Of a stretch of 64,000 nucleotides of DNA, positions 51,451-61,674 are shown piece by piece. Source of the stretch: Inquilinus ginsengisoli_A (GTDB lineage: Bacteria; Pseudomonadota; Alphaproteobacteria; DSM-16000; Inquilinaceae); the NCBI RefSeq assembly GCF_031453975.1, contig NZ_JAVDPW010000012.1, positions 1 to 64,000 of the forward strand, given 5' to 3'. A program made the position numbers and the translations under genes. The first letter of the stretch is position 1; each line of letters begins with the position of its first letter. Below the pieces are notes generated by a model that had not been told where the DNA came from, did not search any database, and was given only the letters and a program-made list of their open reading frames with translations.

Positions 51451-52134
51451 ATGCGGTACGAGTTCGATTTCGACAGCCTGGTCGCGTATTGGCCGTCCTT
51501 CCTGCGCGGCGCGCTGATGACGCTGGAGATGACGGCGCTGGCCACGGTGCTGGGCTTGGCCATCGGCGTGGTCCTGGCGATCGGCCGGCGCGGCCGGTCG
51601 CGCTGGATCGCCGGGCTGTGCGGCGCCTATGTCGAAATCGTCCGCAACACCCCCTACCTGATCCAGATCTTCTTCCTGTTCTTCGGCCTGTCCAGCATCG
51701 GCCTGCGGCTGCCGATCTTCTTCGCCGCGGTGCTGACCATGGTGATCAATGTCGGGGCCTACACCGCCGAGATCGTGCGCGCCGGCATCGACACCGTGCC
51801 CCCCGGCCAGGTCGAGGCGGCCCAGGCGCTGGGCCTGTCGACGCCGCAGATCTACTGGGACGTGATCCTGCGCCCAGCGCTGGAGCGGGTGTATCCGGCG
51901 CTGACCAGCCAGTTCGTGCTGATGATGCTGGCCTCCTCGATCACCTCGCAAATCTCGGCGGAGGAGCTGACGGCGGTGGCCAACAACATCCAGTCCGACA
52001 CCTTCCGGCCGTTCGAGACCTACATCGTGGTGGCGGTGCTCTACCTCGCCATGGCGATGCTGCTGAAGTTCGGCTTCCACCTGTTCGGCCAGGCGATCTT
52101 CCCGCGCCGCCGCCGGCTCGGCACCCCGTTGTAG
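51451..52134 (+). CDS. Polar amino-acid ABC transporter permease (GlnP/HisM-like)
   Basis: The product is 227 aa. The HisMQ-type fold is shown by FLRGALMTLEMTALATVLGL at the N-terminus, YVEIVRNTPYLIQIFFLFFG (the RNTP motif of this family) and the EAA loop GQVEAAQALGLSTPQIYWDVILRPA. About five membrane helices are predicted. It forms the channel with the second permease, 10 bp downstream. Confidence 0.9.
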   Translation: MRYEFDFDSLVAYWPSFLRGALMTLEMTALATVLGLAIGVVLAIGRRGRSRWIAGLCGAYVEIVRNTPYLIQIFFLFFGLSSIGLRLPIFFAAVLTMVINVGAYTAEIVRAGIDTVPPGQVEAAQALGLSTPQIYWDVILRPALERVYPALTSQFVLMMLASSITSQISAEELTAVANNIQSDTFRPFETYIVVAVLYLAMAMLLKFGFHLFGQAIFPRRRRLGTPL

Positions 52135-52144
52135 GAGAGGCCGG

Positions 52145-52807
52145 ATGGGCGGCGCCTTCACCTTCAACCACCTGGTCTACCTGCTGCAGGGCGTGGTCTG
52201 GACCGTGGTGCTCTCGCTGCTGGCCTTCGGCCTCGGCGGGGTCGCCGGCTTCGGCGTCATGATGCTGCGGATCGCCCGCCGCCGTTGGGTGCGGCGCGCG
52301 GCCTTCATCTATGTCCAGATCGTCCAGGGCACGCCGCTGCTGATCCTGCTGTTCCTGGTCTATTTCGGGCTCGGCATCGTCGGTATCGAGATCCCGCCGC
52401 TGCTCGCCGCCGGGGTGTCGCTGATGGTCTATTGCAGCGCCTTCCTGGGCGAGATCTGGCGCGGCTGCGTCGAGGCGATCCCGAAGACGCAGAGCGAGGC
52501 CGCGGAATGCCTGGCCCTGACCCGCTGGCAGGTGCTGGTCGACGTCATCCTGCCGCAGGCGGCGCGCATCGCCACGCCGCCGACCGTCGGCTTCCTGGTC
52601 CAGGTGCTGAAGAGCACCTCGCTCGCCTCCGTGGTCGGCTTCGTGGAACTGACGCGCGCCGCCCAGGTCATCAACAACTCGCTGTTCCAGCCGTTTCTCG
52701 TCTTCGGCATCGCAGGGCTGTTCTACTTCGCCCTCTGCTATCCGCTGTCGCGTTGGAGCCGTTCGCTCGAAAGGAAGCTGAATGTCGGCCGTCGTCACGC
52801 TGCGTGA
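52145..52807 (+). CDS. Polar amino-acid ABC transporter permease, second subunit
   Basis: The product is 220 aa of the same family. It contains LLQGVVWTVVLSLLAFGLGG, FIYVQIVQGTPLLILLFLVYFG (QGTP in place of RNTP) and the EAA loop IPKTQSEAAECLALTRWQVLVDVILPQA. Its 3' end overlaps the start of the ATPase gene by 26 bp, which implies translational coupling. Confidence 0.9.
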   Translation: MGGAFTFNHLVYLLQGVVWTVVLSLLAFGLGGVAGFGVMMLRIARRRWVRRAAFIYVQIVQGTPLLILLFLVYFGLGIVGIEIPPLLAAGVSLMVYCSAFLGEIWRGCVEAIPKTQSEAAECLALTRWQVLVDVILPQAARIATPPTVGFLVQVLKSTSLASVVGFVELTRAAQVINNSLFQPFLVFGIAGLFYFALCYPLSRWSRSLERKLNVGRRHAA

Positions 52808-53510
52808 TGTGCATAAGCGTTTCGGGGACCTCGAAGTGCTCAAGGGCGTGTCCTTCGAAGTCGCCAAGGGCGAAGTCGTGGCCGTGATCGGCCGCAGCGG
52901 CTCGGGCAAGAGCACCGCGCTGCGCTGCGTCAACCGGCTGGAGACGATCCAGTCCGGCAGCATCGAGGTCTGCGGCCATCGGGTGGACTCACCCGATCTG
53001 AACCTGCGCGCGCTGCGCCAGGACGTCGGCATGGTGTTCCAGAGCTACAATCTGTTCCCCCACCTGACGGTGGAGCAGAACATCACTTTGGCACCGCGCC
53101 GGGTCCGCAAGATCCGCGGCGCCGAGGCGCGCGACCTGGCCCGCGGCGCGCTGGAGCGGGTCGGCCTGGCCGACAAGATCCAGGCCTATCCGGAGCAGCT
53201 GTCCGGCGGCCAGCAGCAACGGGTGGCGATCGCCCGGTCGCTGGCGATGAACCCGCAGGTGATGCTGTTCGACGAGGTCACCTCGGCGCTCGATCCGCAT
53301 CTGACCGGCGAGGTGCTGAAGGTGATGGAAAGCCTGGCGCGCGGCGGCATGACCATGATCGTGGTCACCCACGAGATGGCCTTCGCCCGGCGCGTCGCCA
53401 GCCGGATCGTGTTCATGCATCTCGGGAAGGTCTGGGAGACCGGGCCGGGCGAGATGCTGACAGCCCCCCGGACGGAGGAACTCCGCGACTTCCTGTCCAA
53501 CGAACTCTAG
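52782..53510 (+). CDS. Polar amino-acid ABC transporter ATP-binding protein (GlnQ/HisP-like)
   Basis: The product is 242 aa, the standard GlnQ length. Motifs are Walker A GRSGSGKST, Q-loop MVFQSYNLFPHLTV, signature LSGGQQQRVAIARSLAM and Walker B VMLFDEVTSALD, with the switch histidine in VVTHEMAFARR. It energises the two permeases encoded just upstream. Confidence 0.93.
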   Translation: MSAVVTLRDVHKRFGDLEVLKGVSFEVAKGEVVAVIGRSGSGKSTALRCVNRLETIQSGSIEVCGHRVDSPDLNLRALRQDVGMVFQSYNLFPHLTVEQNITLAPRRVRKIRGAEARDLARGALERVGLADKIQAYPEQLSGGQQQRVAIARSLAMNPQVMLFDEVTSALDPHLTGEVLKVMESLARGGMTMIVVTHEMAFARRVASRIVFMHLGKVWETGPGEMLTAPRTEELRDFLSNEL

Positions 53511-53571
53511 CCGCGGGACCCGGTGCCGGCCCGATGCCGGACGACAAGACAAATGAGGGTGGAGGAACGTC

Positions 53572-54363
53572 ATGACGCTGACAGGTTTGCTGAAGGTCGC
53601 CGCGGCTGCGGCGGCGCTGTGGGTCGCGGCCGCGCCGGTGGCGCAGGCGGATTCGCTGGATGACATCAAGGCGGCGAAGAAGGTGCGCATCGCCGTGGCC
53701 ATGGGGGTGCCGCTGTTCGCCTTCGTGGACGACAAGCTGCAGCCCACCGGCTCGGATGTCGAGACCGCCAAGATGATCGCCAAGGACCTCGGCGTCGAAC
53801 TCGAGCTGGTCCAGATCACCAACGCCGCCCGGGTGCCGACCATCCAGACCCGCAAGGCCGACTTCCTGGTCGCCGACCTGGCGATCACTGACGAGCGCAA
53901 GAAGGCGGTCGACTTCACCATCCCCTACGCCACGCTGAGCATCGTGGTCGCGGCCCCAGCCGGCGAGGCGATCAAGGATTATCCGGACCTGGCCGGCAAG
54001 CGCATCGGCGTCACCCGCGCCACGGTCAACGACACGCTGGTGACCCAGAACGCCAAGGACGCCGACATCGTCCGCTTCGAGGACGACGCGACGCTGATCA
54101 CCGCGGCGGTGTCGGGCCAGGTCGACATCGTCTCGACCCAGGCGGCGGTGGTCGCGGAGATGAACAAGAACCGCACCGAGAAGCTCGAGACCAAGTTCGT
54201 GCAGCGCGAGCTCAACCTCGGCATCGCCCTGCCGAAGGGCGAGACCGCGCTCAAGACCTGGCTCGACGATTGGATCAAGACCCATTTCGCCGATGGCAGC
54301 CTGAATGCCACCTTCAAGAAGTTCCACGATCGCGACTTGCCGCCCGATCTCGTCACGCGCTGA
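53572..54363 (+). CDS. Polar amino-acid ABC transporter substrate-binding protein
   Basis: The product is 263 aa, with a signal peptide of about 26 residues (VAAAAAALWVAAAPVAQA, cut before DSL). The SBP_bac_3 fold is shown by VRIAVAMGVPLFAFVDDKLQ, TGSDVETAKMIAKDLGVELE, ADFLVADLAITDERKKAVDF and GKRIGVTRATVNDTLVTQNA. The exact amino acid cannot be told. It closes the operon, followed by a strong hairpin. Confidence 0.9.
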   Translation: MTLTGLLKVAAAAAALWVAAAPVAQADSLDDIKAAKKVRIAVAMGVPLFAFVDDKLQPTGSDVETAKMIAKDLGVELELVQITNAARVPTIQTRKADFLVADLAITDERKKAVDFTIPYATLSIVVAAPAGEAIKDYPDLAGKRIGVTRATVNDTLVTQNAKDADIVRFEDDATLITAAVSGQVDIVSTQAAVVAEMNKNRTEKLETKFVQRELNLGIALPKGETALKTWLDDWIKTHFADGSLNATFKKFHDRDLPPDLVTR

Positions 54364-54376
54364 TCGGATGCGGCGC

Positions 54377-54403
54377 CGGCGGCGGCGGGTGGGGCCGCCG
54401 CCG
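54377..54403. terminator. Bidirectional hairpin between the amino-acid importer and yihY-like genes
   Basis: A perfect 10-bp inverted repeat (CGGCGGCGGC / GCCGCCGCCG) with a 7-nt loop lies 13 bp after the binding-protein stop and 20 bp before the convergent stop. Confidence 0.6.
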
Positions 54404-54422
54404 CGTCAGGAAGGGCGCCGCG

Positions 54423-55427
54423 TCAGGAGGGTGGCCTGCGTCCAGGTCGGGGGCCGCGTTCGCGCTCGATCTCGGCATTCAACTCGGCGCCGATCAGGAA
54501 GATCACGGTCGACAGCCAGATCCAGGTCAGGAAGCCGATGACGGCGCCCAGCGACCCGTAGGTCGCGCCATAATTGCCGAAATTGGCGACGTACCACGAG
54601 AACAGCATCGACCCGCCGAGCCAGATGGTGGCGGCGATGATACCGCCCCAGTTCAGCCAGTGCTCGCGCCGCCCGCCGGGGCCGTAGCGGTACACCAGGG
54701 TCAGCGCCAGGATGGTCACCAGGTACAGGGCAGGCCAGCGCAGGATCCAGACCAGCGTGCCTGCGGCCGGCCCCAGCCCGACCAGGTTCAGGACGATCGG
54801 CACCGCCACCACCACGCCGATCGCCAGGGTGGCGAAGACGATGGCGCAGACCGTGAACAGCAGCGACACCGCATTCAGCCGGATGAAGCCGCGCCGCTCC
54901 TCTTCGTCATAGGCCACGTTCAGGGCATCGAACATCGCCTTGACCCCGGCATTGGCGCTCCACAGCGAGATCGCCAGGCCGGCGAAGAAGGCGATGCCCA
55001 GGCTTTTCGGCGGCTGGCTGGCAATGCGCTGCAGCTGCCCGCCGATGATCTCCAGCCCGCCGCTGGGCAGGATGAAGGCGAGGTCGTCGATGTTCTGCTG
55101 CACGGTGGAGACGTCGGCGATCAGCCCGTACAGCGACACGAACACGCCGATTGCCGGGAACAGCGCCAGCAGGGTGTAGTAGGCGACGCCGGCGGCCAGG
55201 GCGAAGACCCGGTCGTCGCCGATCTCGTGCCACACCCGCCACAGGACGATGCCGCAGCGGCGCGCCATGCGCTTCCATGGGCGCCTCCGTGGGTTGGGCG
55301 CGCCGGTCGCTGGTTCGGTTGCCTCCTCCGCCTCCATCCCGCTCCCCATTGCGGCCCCTGCCTCCGACTCCGAACGGCGCGGCGGTGGCCGCGTTCCCGG
55401 ATTCCGACCATAAGTGTTGGCGGCCAT
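54423..55427 (-). CDS. YihY/virulence factor BrkB family membrane protein
   Basis: The product is 334 aa. A proline/arginine-rich cytoplasmic N-terminus of about 65 residues is followed by the family core (DRVFALAAGVAYYTLLALFPAIG), with about six membrane helices. Other family motifs are SLWSANAGVKAMFDALNVAY and GSLGAVIGFLTWIWLS. Once annotated as RNase BN, the family is now treated as inner-membrane proteins of uncertain transport function. The C-terminus (IERERGPRPGRRPPS) is cytoplasmic and basic. Confidence 0.9.
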   Translation of the reverse strand: MAANTYGRNPGTRPPPRRSESEAGAAMGSGMEAEEATEPATGAPNPRRRPWKRMARRCGIVLWRVWHEIGDDRVFALAAGVAYYTLLALFPAIGVFVSLYGLIADVSTVQQNIDDLAFILPSGGLEIIGGQLQRIASQPPKSLGIAFFAGLAISLWSANAGVKAMFDALNVAYDEEERRGFIRLNAVSLLFTVCAIVFATLAIGVVVAVPIVLNLVGLGPAAGTLVWILRWPALYLVTILALTLVYRYGPGGRREHWLNWGGIIAATIWLGGSMLFSWYVANFGNYGATYGSLGAVIGFLTWIWLSTVIFLIGAELNAEIERERGPRPGRRPPS

Positions 55428-55505
55428 GCCGGAAATCCGGTTGACGCGGCGGGCCTGGCTGCGACGATCGGGTTATCCGCCTGCGATCGACCAGGGAGCT
55501 TCGCC

Positions 55506-57833
55506 GTGCGCCGTCTCAGCCCGTCCTCCACCCATTACGGCGCCGTCATGGCTGTCGTCGACGGCGACAAGCTGGTCGGCATCGAACCCTATGCCAGCGA
55601 CATCGACCCGTCGCCGATCATCAACTCGCTGCCCGGCCTGGTGCACAGCAGGCTGCGCATCTCGCAGCCCATGGTCCGGGCCGGCTGGCTGGCGAAGCGG
55701 CACAACAGCGACACCAGCCGCCGCGGCGCCGACGCCTTCGTGCCGGTGTCTTGGGAGACGGCGTTGGCCCTGGCGGCGGAAGAGCTGGCGCGGGTGCGGA
55801 CCGAACACGGCCCCGAATCCGTCTATGGCGGCAGCTACGGCTGGGGCAGCGCCGGCCGGCTGCACAACGCCCCGACGCTGCTGCGCCGCATGCTCGGCGT
55901 CACCGGCGGCTACACCGCCTCGGTCAACAACTACAGCTTCGGCACCGCCCTGCCGCTGATGCCGCACATCATCGGCGACTTCAACCGGGTGCTGACCGAC
56001 ATGACCGACTGGCGCAGCATCGCCAGCGACGCCCGGCTGGTGGTGGCTTTCGGCGGCATGCCGCCGCGCAACAGCCAGATCGCCTCCGGCGGCACCGGGC
56101 GGCACCAGCAGCGCGACTGGAACCGCCGCAGCCGCGAGGCCGGGGTGCAGTTCGTCTATATCGGCCCGGTGCGCGACGACATGGCGGCCGAGGCCGGGGC
56201 CGAATGGCTGGCGCCGCGGCCCAACACCGACACCGCGATCATGCTGGGCCTGGCTCACACCCTGGTGACGGAGGGGCTGCACGACCGCGCCTTCCTCGAC
56301 CGCTGCACCACCGGCTTCGACCGCTTCCTGCCCTATCTCATGGGCAAGGCCGACGGCGTGGCCAAGGACGCCGACTGGGCATCCGCGATCTGCGGCCTGC
56401 CCGCCGCCACCCTGCGCGACCTGGCCCGGCGCATGGCGTCGCAACGCACGCTGATCAGCCTCAGCTGGTCGCTGCAGCGCTCCGACCATGGCGAGCAGCC
56501 CTACTGGATGGGCACGGTGCTGGCGGCGATGCTGGGCCAGATCGGCCTGCCCGGCGGCGGCATCGGCTACGGCTACGGCGCCGAAAGCAATGTCGGCTCG
56601 GCCAGCGACGGCCGCGGCCGCGCCCGCATCGGCGCCGGGCCGAACCCGACCGGCCGCTACATCCCGGTGGCCCGCATCTCCGACCTCCTGCTCAACCCGG
56701 GGATGGAGGACGACTACAACGGCCAGAAGATCACCTATCCCGACACGCGGCTGGTCTACTGGGCCGGCGGCAACCCGTTCCACCACCATCAGGACCTCAA
56801 CCGCCTGCTGCTGGCCTGGCGGAAGCCGGAGACGGTGATCGTGCAGGAGCCGTGGTGGACGCCGGTGGCCCGCCGCGCCGACATCGTGCTGCCGGCCACC
56901 ACCAGCTTCGAGCGCAACGACATCGGCGGCGCCGCGCGCGACCCCTTCATCCTGGCGATGCCGCAGGCGATCCCGCCGGTCGGCCAAGCGCGCAGCGACT
57001 TCGACATCCTGGCCGAGCTGTCCGACCGCGGTGGCGTGCGCGAGACCTTCACCGAAGGCCGCGACGAGATGGGCTGGGTGCGCCACTTCTACGACGGCGA
57101 CCGCCGCGCCGCGGCCGAGGAGGGCGTCGAGCTGCCGGGCTTCCAGGAGTTCTGGGAGCGCGGCCATGTCGAGATGCCGCTGTCGGCCCGGCCGAAGATC
57201 CTGCTCGAGGCGTTCCGCGCCGATCCCGGCGCCAACCCGCTGGCCACGCCGAGCGGCCGGATCGAAGTGTTCTCCGACCGCATCGCCGGCTTCGGCTATG
57301 ACGACTGCCCGGGCCATCCGGTGTGGCTGGCGCCGGCGGAATGGCTCGGCGCGGCGGCCACCGACCGCTTCCCGCTGCACCTGATCTCGAACCAGCCGAA
57401 GACCCGGCTGCACAGCCAGCTCGACGCCGGGGTGACCAGCCGGGGCGAGAAGGTGGCGGACCGCGAGCCGGTATGGATCCACCCGACCGACGCCGCGGCG
57501 CGCGGCATCCAGGACGGCGACGTGGTGCGGCTGTTCAACGACCGCGGCGCCTGCCTCGCCGGGGCGCTGGTCACCGACCGGGTGATGCCGGGCGTGATCC
57601 AGCTGGCCACCGGCGCCTGGTACGACCCGGAGGTGCCGGGCGAGATCGGGGCGATGTGCAAGCACGGCAACCCCAATGTCCTGACCCGCGACAAGGGCAC
57701 GTCGCGGCTGGGGCAGGGGCCCAGCGCCCACACCTGCCTGGTCGAGATCGCGAAGCACGAAGGCCCGGTGCCGCGGGTGACGGCCTTCGACCCGCCCGAG
57801 ATTCTCGATCCGCAGGCCGAGGCGGCGGAGTAA
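55506..57833 (+). CDS. Molybdopterin oxidoreductase, biotin/methionine sulfoxide reductase type (BisC-like)
   Basis: The product is 775 aa from GTG 55506 (VRRLSPSSTHYGAVMAVV), with GGAG seven bases upstream. The frame is open much further 5', but there it overlaps the YihY gene and is not protein-like. The length matches BisC. The likely molybdenum ligand is Ser115 in SYGWGSAGRLHNAP. Cofactor-binding segments include RPNTDTAIMLGLAHTL, GGIGYGYGAESN, YWAGGNPFHHHQDLNRL and the late HLISNQPKTRLHSQLD. No Tat signal and no Fe-S cysteine motif are present, which fits a cytoplasmic BisC/TorZ-type enzyme that reduces S- or N-oxides. Confidence 0.88.
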   Translation: MRRLSPSSTHYGAVMAVVDGDKLVGIEPYASDIDPSPIINSLPGLVHSRLRISQPMVRAGWLAKRHNSDTSRRGADAFVPVSWETALALAAEELARVRTEHGPESVYGGSYGWGSAGRLHNAPTLLRRMLGVTGGYTASVNNYSFGTALPLMPHIIGDFNRVLTDMTDWRSIASDARLVVAFGGMPPRNSQIASGGTGRHQQRDWNRRSREAGVQFVYIGPVRDDMAAEAGAEWLAPRPNTDTAIMLGLAHTLVTEGLHDRAFLDRCTTGFDRFLPYLMGKADGVAKDADWASAICGLPAATLRDLARRMASQRTLISLSWSLQRSDHGEQPYWMGTVLAAMLGQIGLPGGGIGYGYGAESNVGSASDGRGRARIGAGPNPTGRYIPVARISDLLLNPGMEDDYNGQKITYPDTRLVYWAGGNPFHHHQDLNRLLLAWRKPETVIVQEPWWTPVARRADIVLPATTSFERNDIGGAARDPFILAMPQAIPPVGQARSDFDILAELSDRGGVRETFTEGRDEMGWVRHFYDGDRRAAAEEGVELPGFQEFWERGHVEMPLSARPKILLEAFRADPGANPLATPSGRIEVFSDRIAGFGYDDCPGHPVWLAPAEWLGAAATDRFPLHLISNQPKTRLHSQLDAGVTSRGEKVADREPVWIHPTDAAARGIQDGDVVRLFNDRGACLAGALVTDRVMPGVIQLATGAWYDPEVPGEIGAMCKHGNPNVLTRDKGTSRLGQGPSAHTCLVEIAKHEGPVPRVTAFDPPEILDPQAEAAE

Positions 57834-57850
57834 CGCCGCCCACGGCGTAG

Positions 57851-57930
57851 GTTGGGTTCGCCTCGGCGAACCCAACATCGGGCCGCAGATCCGGACGGGA
57901 CATGTTGGGTTCGCGAGCCGCGAACCCAAC
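57851..57930. repeat. Hairpin repeats of the GTTGGGTTCGC family, copy 3 (two hairpins)
   Basis: Two 12-bp hairpins, GTTGGGTTCGCC / GGCGAACCCAAC (57851-57876) and GTTGGGTTCGCG / CGCGAACCCAAC (57904-57930), follow the BisC-like stop. The sequence ACCTAC after the second hairpin matches the longer stem of copy 1. Confidence 0.85.
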
Positions 57931-57942
57931 CTACTCGCACTT

Positions 57943-58032
57943 TGTCATGCCACGGCTTGACCGTGGCATCCAGGGGCGGCCAGAGCGGCTCTTCGGGGCC
58001 CCTGGATTGCCCGGTCAAGCCGGGCAATGACA
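57943..58032. repeat. 90-bp dispersed intergenic repeat, copy 2
   Basis: It is identical to 19707-19796 except for two bases near the centre (TTCGGGG for TTGGTGG). It directly follows GTTGGGTTCGC hairpins, as copy 1 does. The remaining DNA to 58167 is AT-rich and probably carries the promoter of the next gene. Confidence 0.88.
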
Positions 58033-58167
58033 TCTGAGGAGTAGTTATAACATCATGAAATAGTTATATATGTTAATGAACAAACAGAAAATGACTTTGC
58101 AAATTGTGCCGCACCAAATCCGTGTTAATCTCTCCATGACGCCATTGCCTTACCTCGGGAGAGAGAG

Positions 58168-59478
<1,311 letters not shown>

Positions 59479-59501
59479 GCTGGCGGCGCTTCGGAGGTGA
59501 C

Positions 59502-60410
59502 TCACGCCCCCGGGATCATGATGTGCGGCGGCAGGGGCTCCAGCCCCGGGGCGCCGAGATAGCTGACCACCGGCTTCTTCGCCTCGGCCTTGCGGTATTC
59601 GCCGTAGATTGCGCCGGCCCGGCACTGCCGGTCCAGCGCCGGGGTCCGGCCGTCGCGGTTGATCCAGACCTTGGTGCCGACCCGGGTGAACCGGATCAGG
59701 GCGGACGGATTCAGCGGGTCGGCCAGGTACAGCCGGTCGCGGCCGCCGATCGCGCCGTCCCGCAGGTCGGGCAGCGGGAAGCGGTCGTCGAGGTCGAGGC
59801 GGACGCCGGTGAGGGCGACCGCGCATTCATGGCCGTTGTGGTCGAGATGGAAGAAGACGTTGACCTCGCCGACATACTGGGCCGGCAGCACATACATGGT
59901 CCAATGCGGGCCGTCGTAGCGGCCGCCCCATCCGGCCGGGTCGATCGCCGCGGTCAGGGTGCGCAGCATGCCGAACTGCCGTGTCTGGATGCAGGCGATG
60001 TCGGCGCCGCACTGCTCGACCCAGCGGCGCACGGCCAGGCGCATGGCGTCGGTCTTTCCGGGGCCGACCTGCGCCGGCCCGGTCGCCGCGATCTTCCAGC
60101 CCTGGATGCCGTCGATCTGGCGGTCCAGCCACAGCGCGGTCGGCGACCCGCAGATGGCGCGCTGCGCCGGGCCCAGCCGGCCCGAGCCGCAGCCGGGCCC
60201 GGCGCCGACCTCGGCGATGGCGTCGGGCGATGACGGCTCGGGCAGGGCTGCAACCCGCGGTGGTGCGGTGGGGGGCAGCCCGGGGATGAGGATGCCGGGA
60301 TAGGGCACATCGGTCACCGGCCCTTCACCGACCAGCGGCGCGTCACCGGTGGTAACGTTGCCACAGGCGGCCAGGAACAGGCACGCGGCGAGGCAGAATC
60401 TGAAGGCCAT
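59502..60410 (-). CDS. Unknown secreted lipoprotein
   Basis: The product is 302 aa from ATG 60410. The lipobox is MAFRFCLAACLFLAAC followed by G, so it is an outer- or inner-membrane lipoprotein. A proline-rich linker (PYPGILIPGLPPTAPP) leads to a domain with four or more cysteines. Part of it resembles a lysozyme-inhibitor LprI-like pattern (QRAICGSPTALWLDRQI, CGADIACIQTRQFGML). The rest is beta-rich (HWTMYVLPAQYVGEVNVFFH, HNGHECAVALTGVRLDLDD). I do not recognise the second half. It is convergent with metY. Confidence 0.7.
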   Translation of the reverse strand: MAFRFCLAACLFLAACGNVTTGDAPLVGEGPVTDVPYPGILIPGLPPTAPPRVAALPEPSSPDAIAEVGAGPGCGSGRLGPAQRAICGSPTALWLDRQIDGIQGWKIAATGPAQVGPGKTDAMRLAVRRWVEQCGADIACIQTRQFGMLRTLTAAIDPAGWGGRYDGPHWTMYVLPAQYVGEVNVFFHLDHNGHECAVALTGVRLDLDDRFPLPDLRDGAIGGRDRLYLADPLNPSALIRFTRVGTKVWINRDGRTPALDRQCRAGAIYGEYRKAEAKKPVVSYLGAPGLEPLPPHIMIPGA

Positions 60411-60699
60411 GGTGTCCGTCCCGGTGCGGCGTTGAGGACAAACCCGCGATGCCTCGGGGATCAGGCCGCGCCGAAGTCGAAATGCCGGTCGGGCGCGTCC
60501 TGATGTCTCGAAATACATCGTTCGTGAAATAATGATCTGCAAACTGGAAGCTTAAGATAATGTTAATTTCTGAAGATGCCCAGAGGGAACTGCAACCAGA
60601 AATCAGATAAAATTTTACAGTTGTTGCGTCGATCCAAGGGGTCCGCAGTCCAGGCGCAGGCCGGGCCCGCCCATCGGCGAGCCCAACCTGCGGCCGGTG
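60411..60699. other. 289-base gap upstream of the lipoprotein gene; no gene seen
   Basis: The stretch 60495-60630 is AT-rich and probably contains the lipoprotein promoter. The part nearest 60700 (60650-60700) has a degenerate GCCCAACCTGC segment that recalls the hairpin repeats. No terminator stem for the sugar importer operon stands out. Confidence 0.35.
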
Positions 60700-61674
60700 C
60701 TACAGCAGCCCGTTCCGCTTCAGGATCTCGGGTGCGTTCTCCTTGGTGATGGTCTCGGTCGGCAGGACGATGGTCTTCTCGACCTTTTCGCCCTTCAGCA
60801 GCTTCACCGCCTGGCGCAGGCCTTCGGCGCCCGGGGTCGGGTACAGGAAGGTCGCCGCCAGCTCGCCCTTGTTGACCCAGACCACGCCCTCGTTGGGCAG
60901 CCCGTCGACGCCGACGAACTTGATCTCCTTCTCGCGCCCAGCATCCTTGGCGGCGAGATAGGCGCCATAGGCCATCGGGTCGTTGTGGCCGTAGACCAGA
61001 TCGATCTTCTCGAAGTTGCGCAGCGCCGTGGTCATGATGTCGTAGGCCAGGTTCTGCTTCCAATCGGCCGACTGCTTGTCCAGCAGGTATTTCAGCCCGG
61101 GCTCCTTGTCCGCCACGGCGTGGAAGCCGTCGGACCGGTCATGCGAGGCCTGGGTGCCGAGGCCGCCCCAGATCTCCACCACATTGCCCGCGGCCTTGCC
61201 CGGGCCGCCCAGGGTCTTGACCACGAAGTCGCCCACCGCCTTGCCGATCACCACATTGTCGCCGCCGATGAACTGGGTGTAGCCCTGGGTGTCGACGTTG
61301 CGGTCCAGCACGAAGACCGGGATCTTGGCGGCGATCGCCTTCTCCACCACCCCGGTCAGCCCGGCCGATTCCTTGGGCGAGATCAGCAGGGCGTTGACCT
61401 CCTGCCGGATGAAGTTCTCGACATCGGCGACCTGCTTCTCGGTCTTGTCCTCGGCGTCGGCGATCAGCAGCTCGACATCGGGCTGCTTCTCGGCCTCGGC
61501 CTTGATGTCCTTGTTGAACTGCACCCGCCATGGCTCCAGCGTCGTCGCCTGGGAGAAGCCGATGCGCCATTTCTTGTCGGCGGCGCGGGCCGCGGTCCAG
61601 CCCGCGGGCAGGTACAGGGTGACGCCGGCGCCCAGCGCCAGCGCGGTGGTCTTCAGAAGATCGCGACGGTTCAT
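60700..61674 (-). CDS. Sugar ABC transporter substrate-binding protein (RbsB-like)
   Basis: The product is 324 aa. The signal sequence MNRRDLLKTTALALGAGVTL carries a twin-arginine pair and ends AARA, so Tat export is possible. The Peripla_BP_4 fold shows KKWRIGFSQATTLEPWRVQF, VNALLISPKESAGLTGVVEK, IPVFVLDRNVDTQGYTQFIG (the DR motif) and LVYGHNDPMAYGAYLAAKDA. The ligand is probably a pentose or hexose. Its ATG overlaps the stop of the permease gene. Confidence 0.9.
   Translation of the reverse strand: MNRRDLLKTTALALGAGVTLYLPAGWTAARAADKKWRIGFSQATTLEPWRVQFNKDIKAEAEKQPDVELLIADAEDKTEKQVADVENFIRQEVNALLISPKESAGLTGVVEKAIAAKIPVFVLDRNVDTQGYTQFIGGDNVVIGKAVGDFVVKTLGGPGKAAGNVVEIWGGLGTQASHDRSDGFHAVADKEPGLKYLLDKQSADWKQNLAYDIMTTALRNFEKIDLVYGHNDPMAYGAYLAAKDAGREKEIKFVGVDGLPNEGVVWVNKGELAATFLYPTPGAEGLRQAVKLLKGEKVEKTIVLPTETITKENAPEILKRNGLL

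Noticed and set aside
54270..55505. N-terminal extension of the BisC-like gene over about 400 codons
   Set aside because: The extension overlaps the YihY gene on the other strand and its translation is low-complexity and unlike any molybdoenzyme. The GTG at 55506 has a ribosome site and gives the normal family length.
58036..58167. SAM riboswitch in the metY leader
   Set aside because: The leader is AT-rich and of suitable length, and SAM-II is frequent ahead of metY-type genes in alphaproteobacteria, but I could not identify the conserved pseudoknot by eye. A covariance-model search would decide it.
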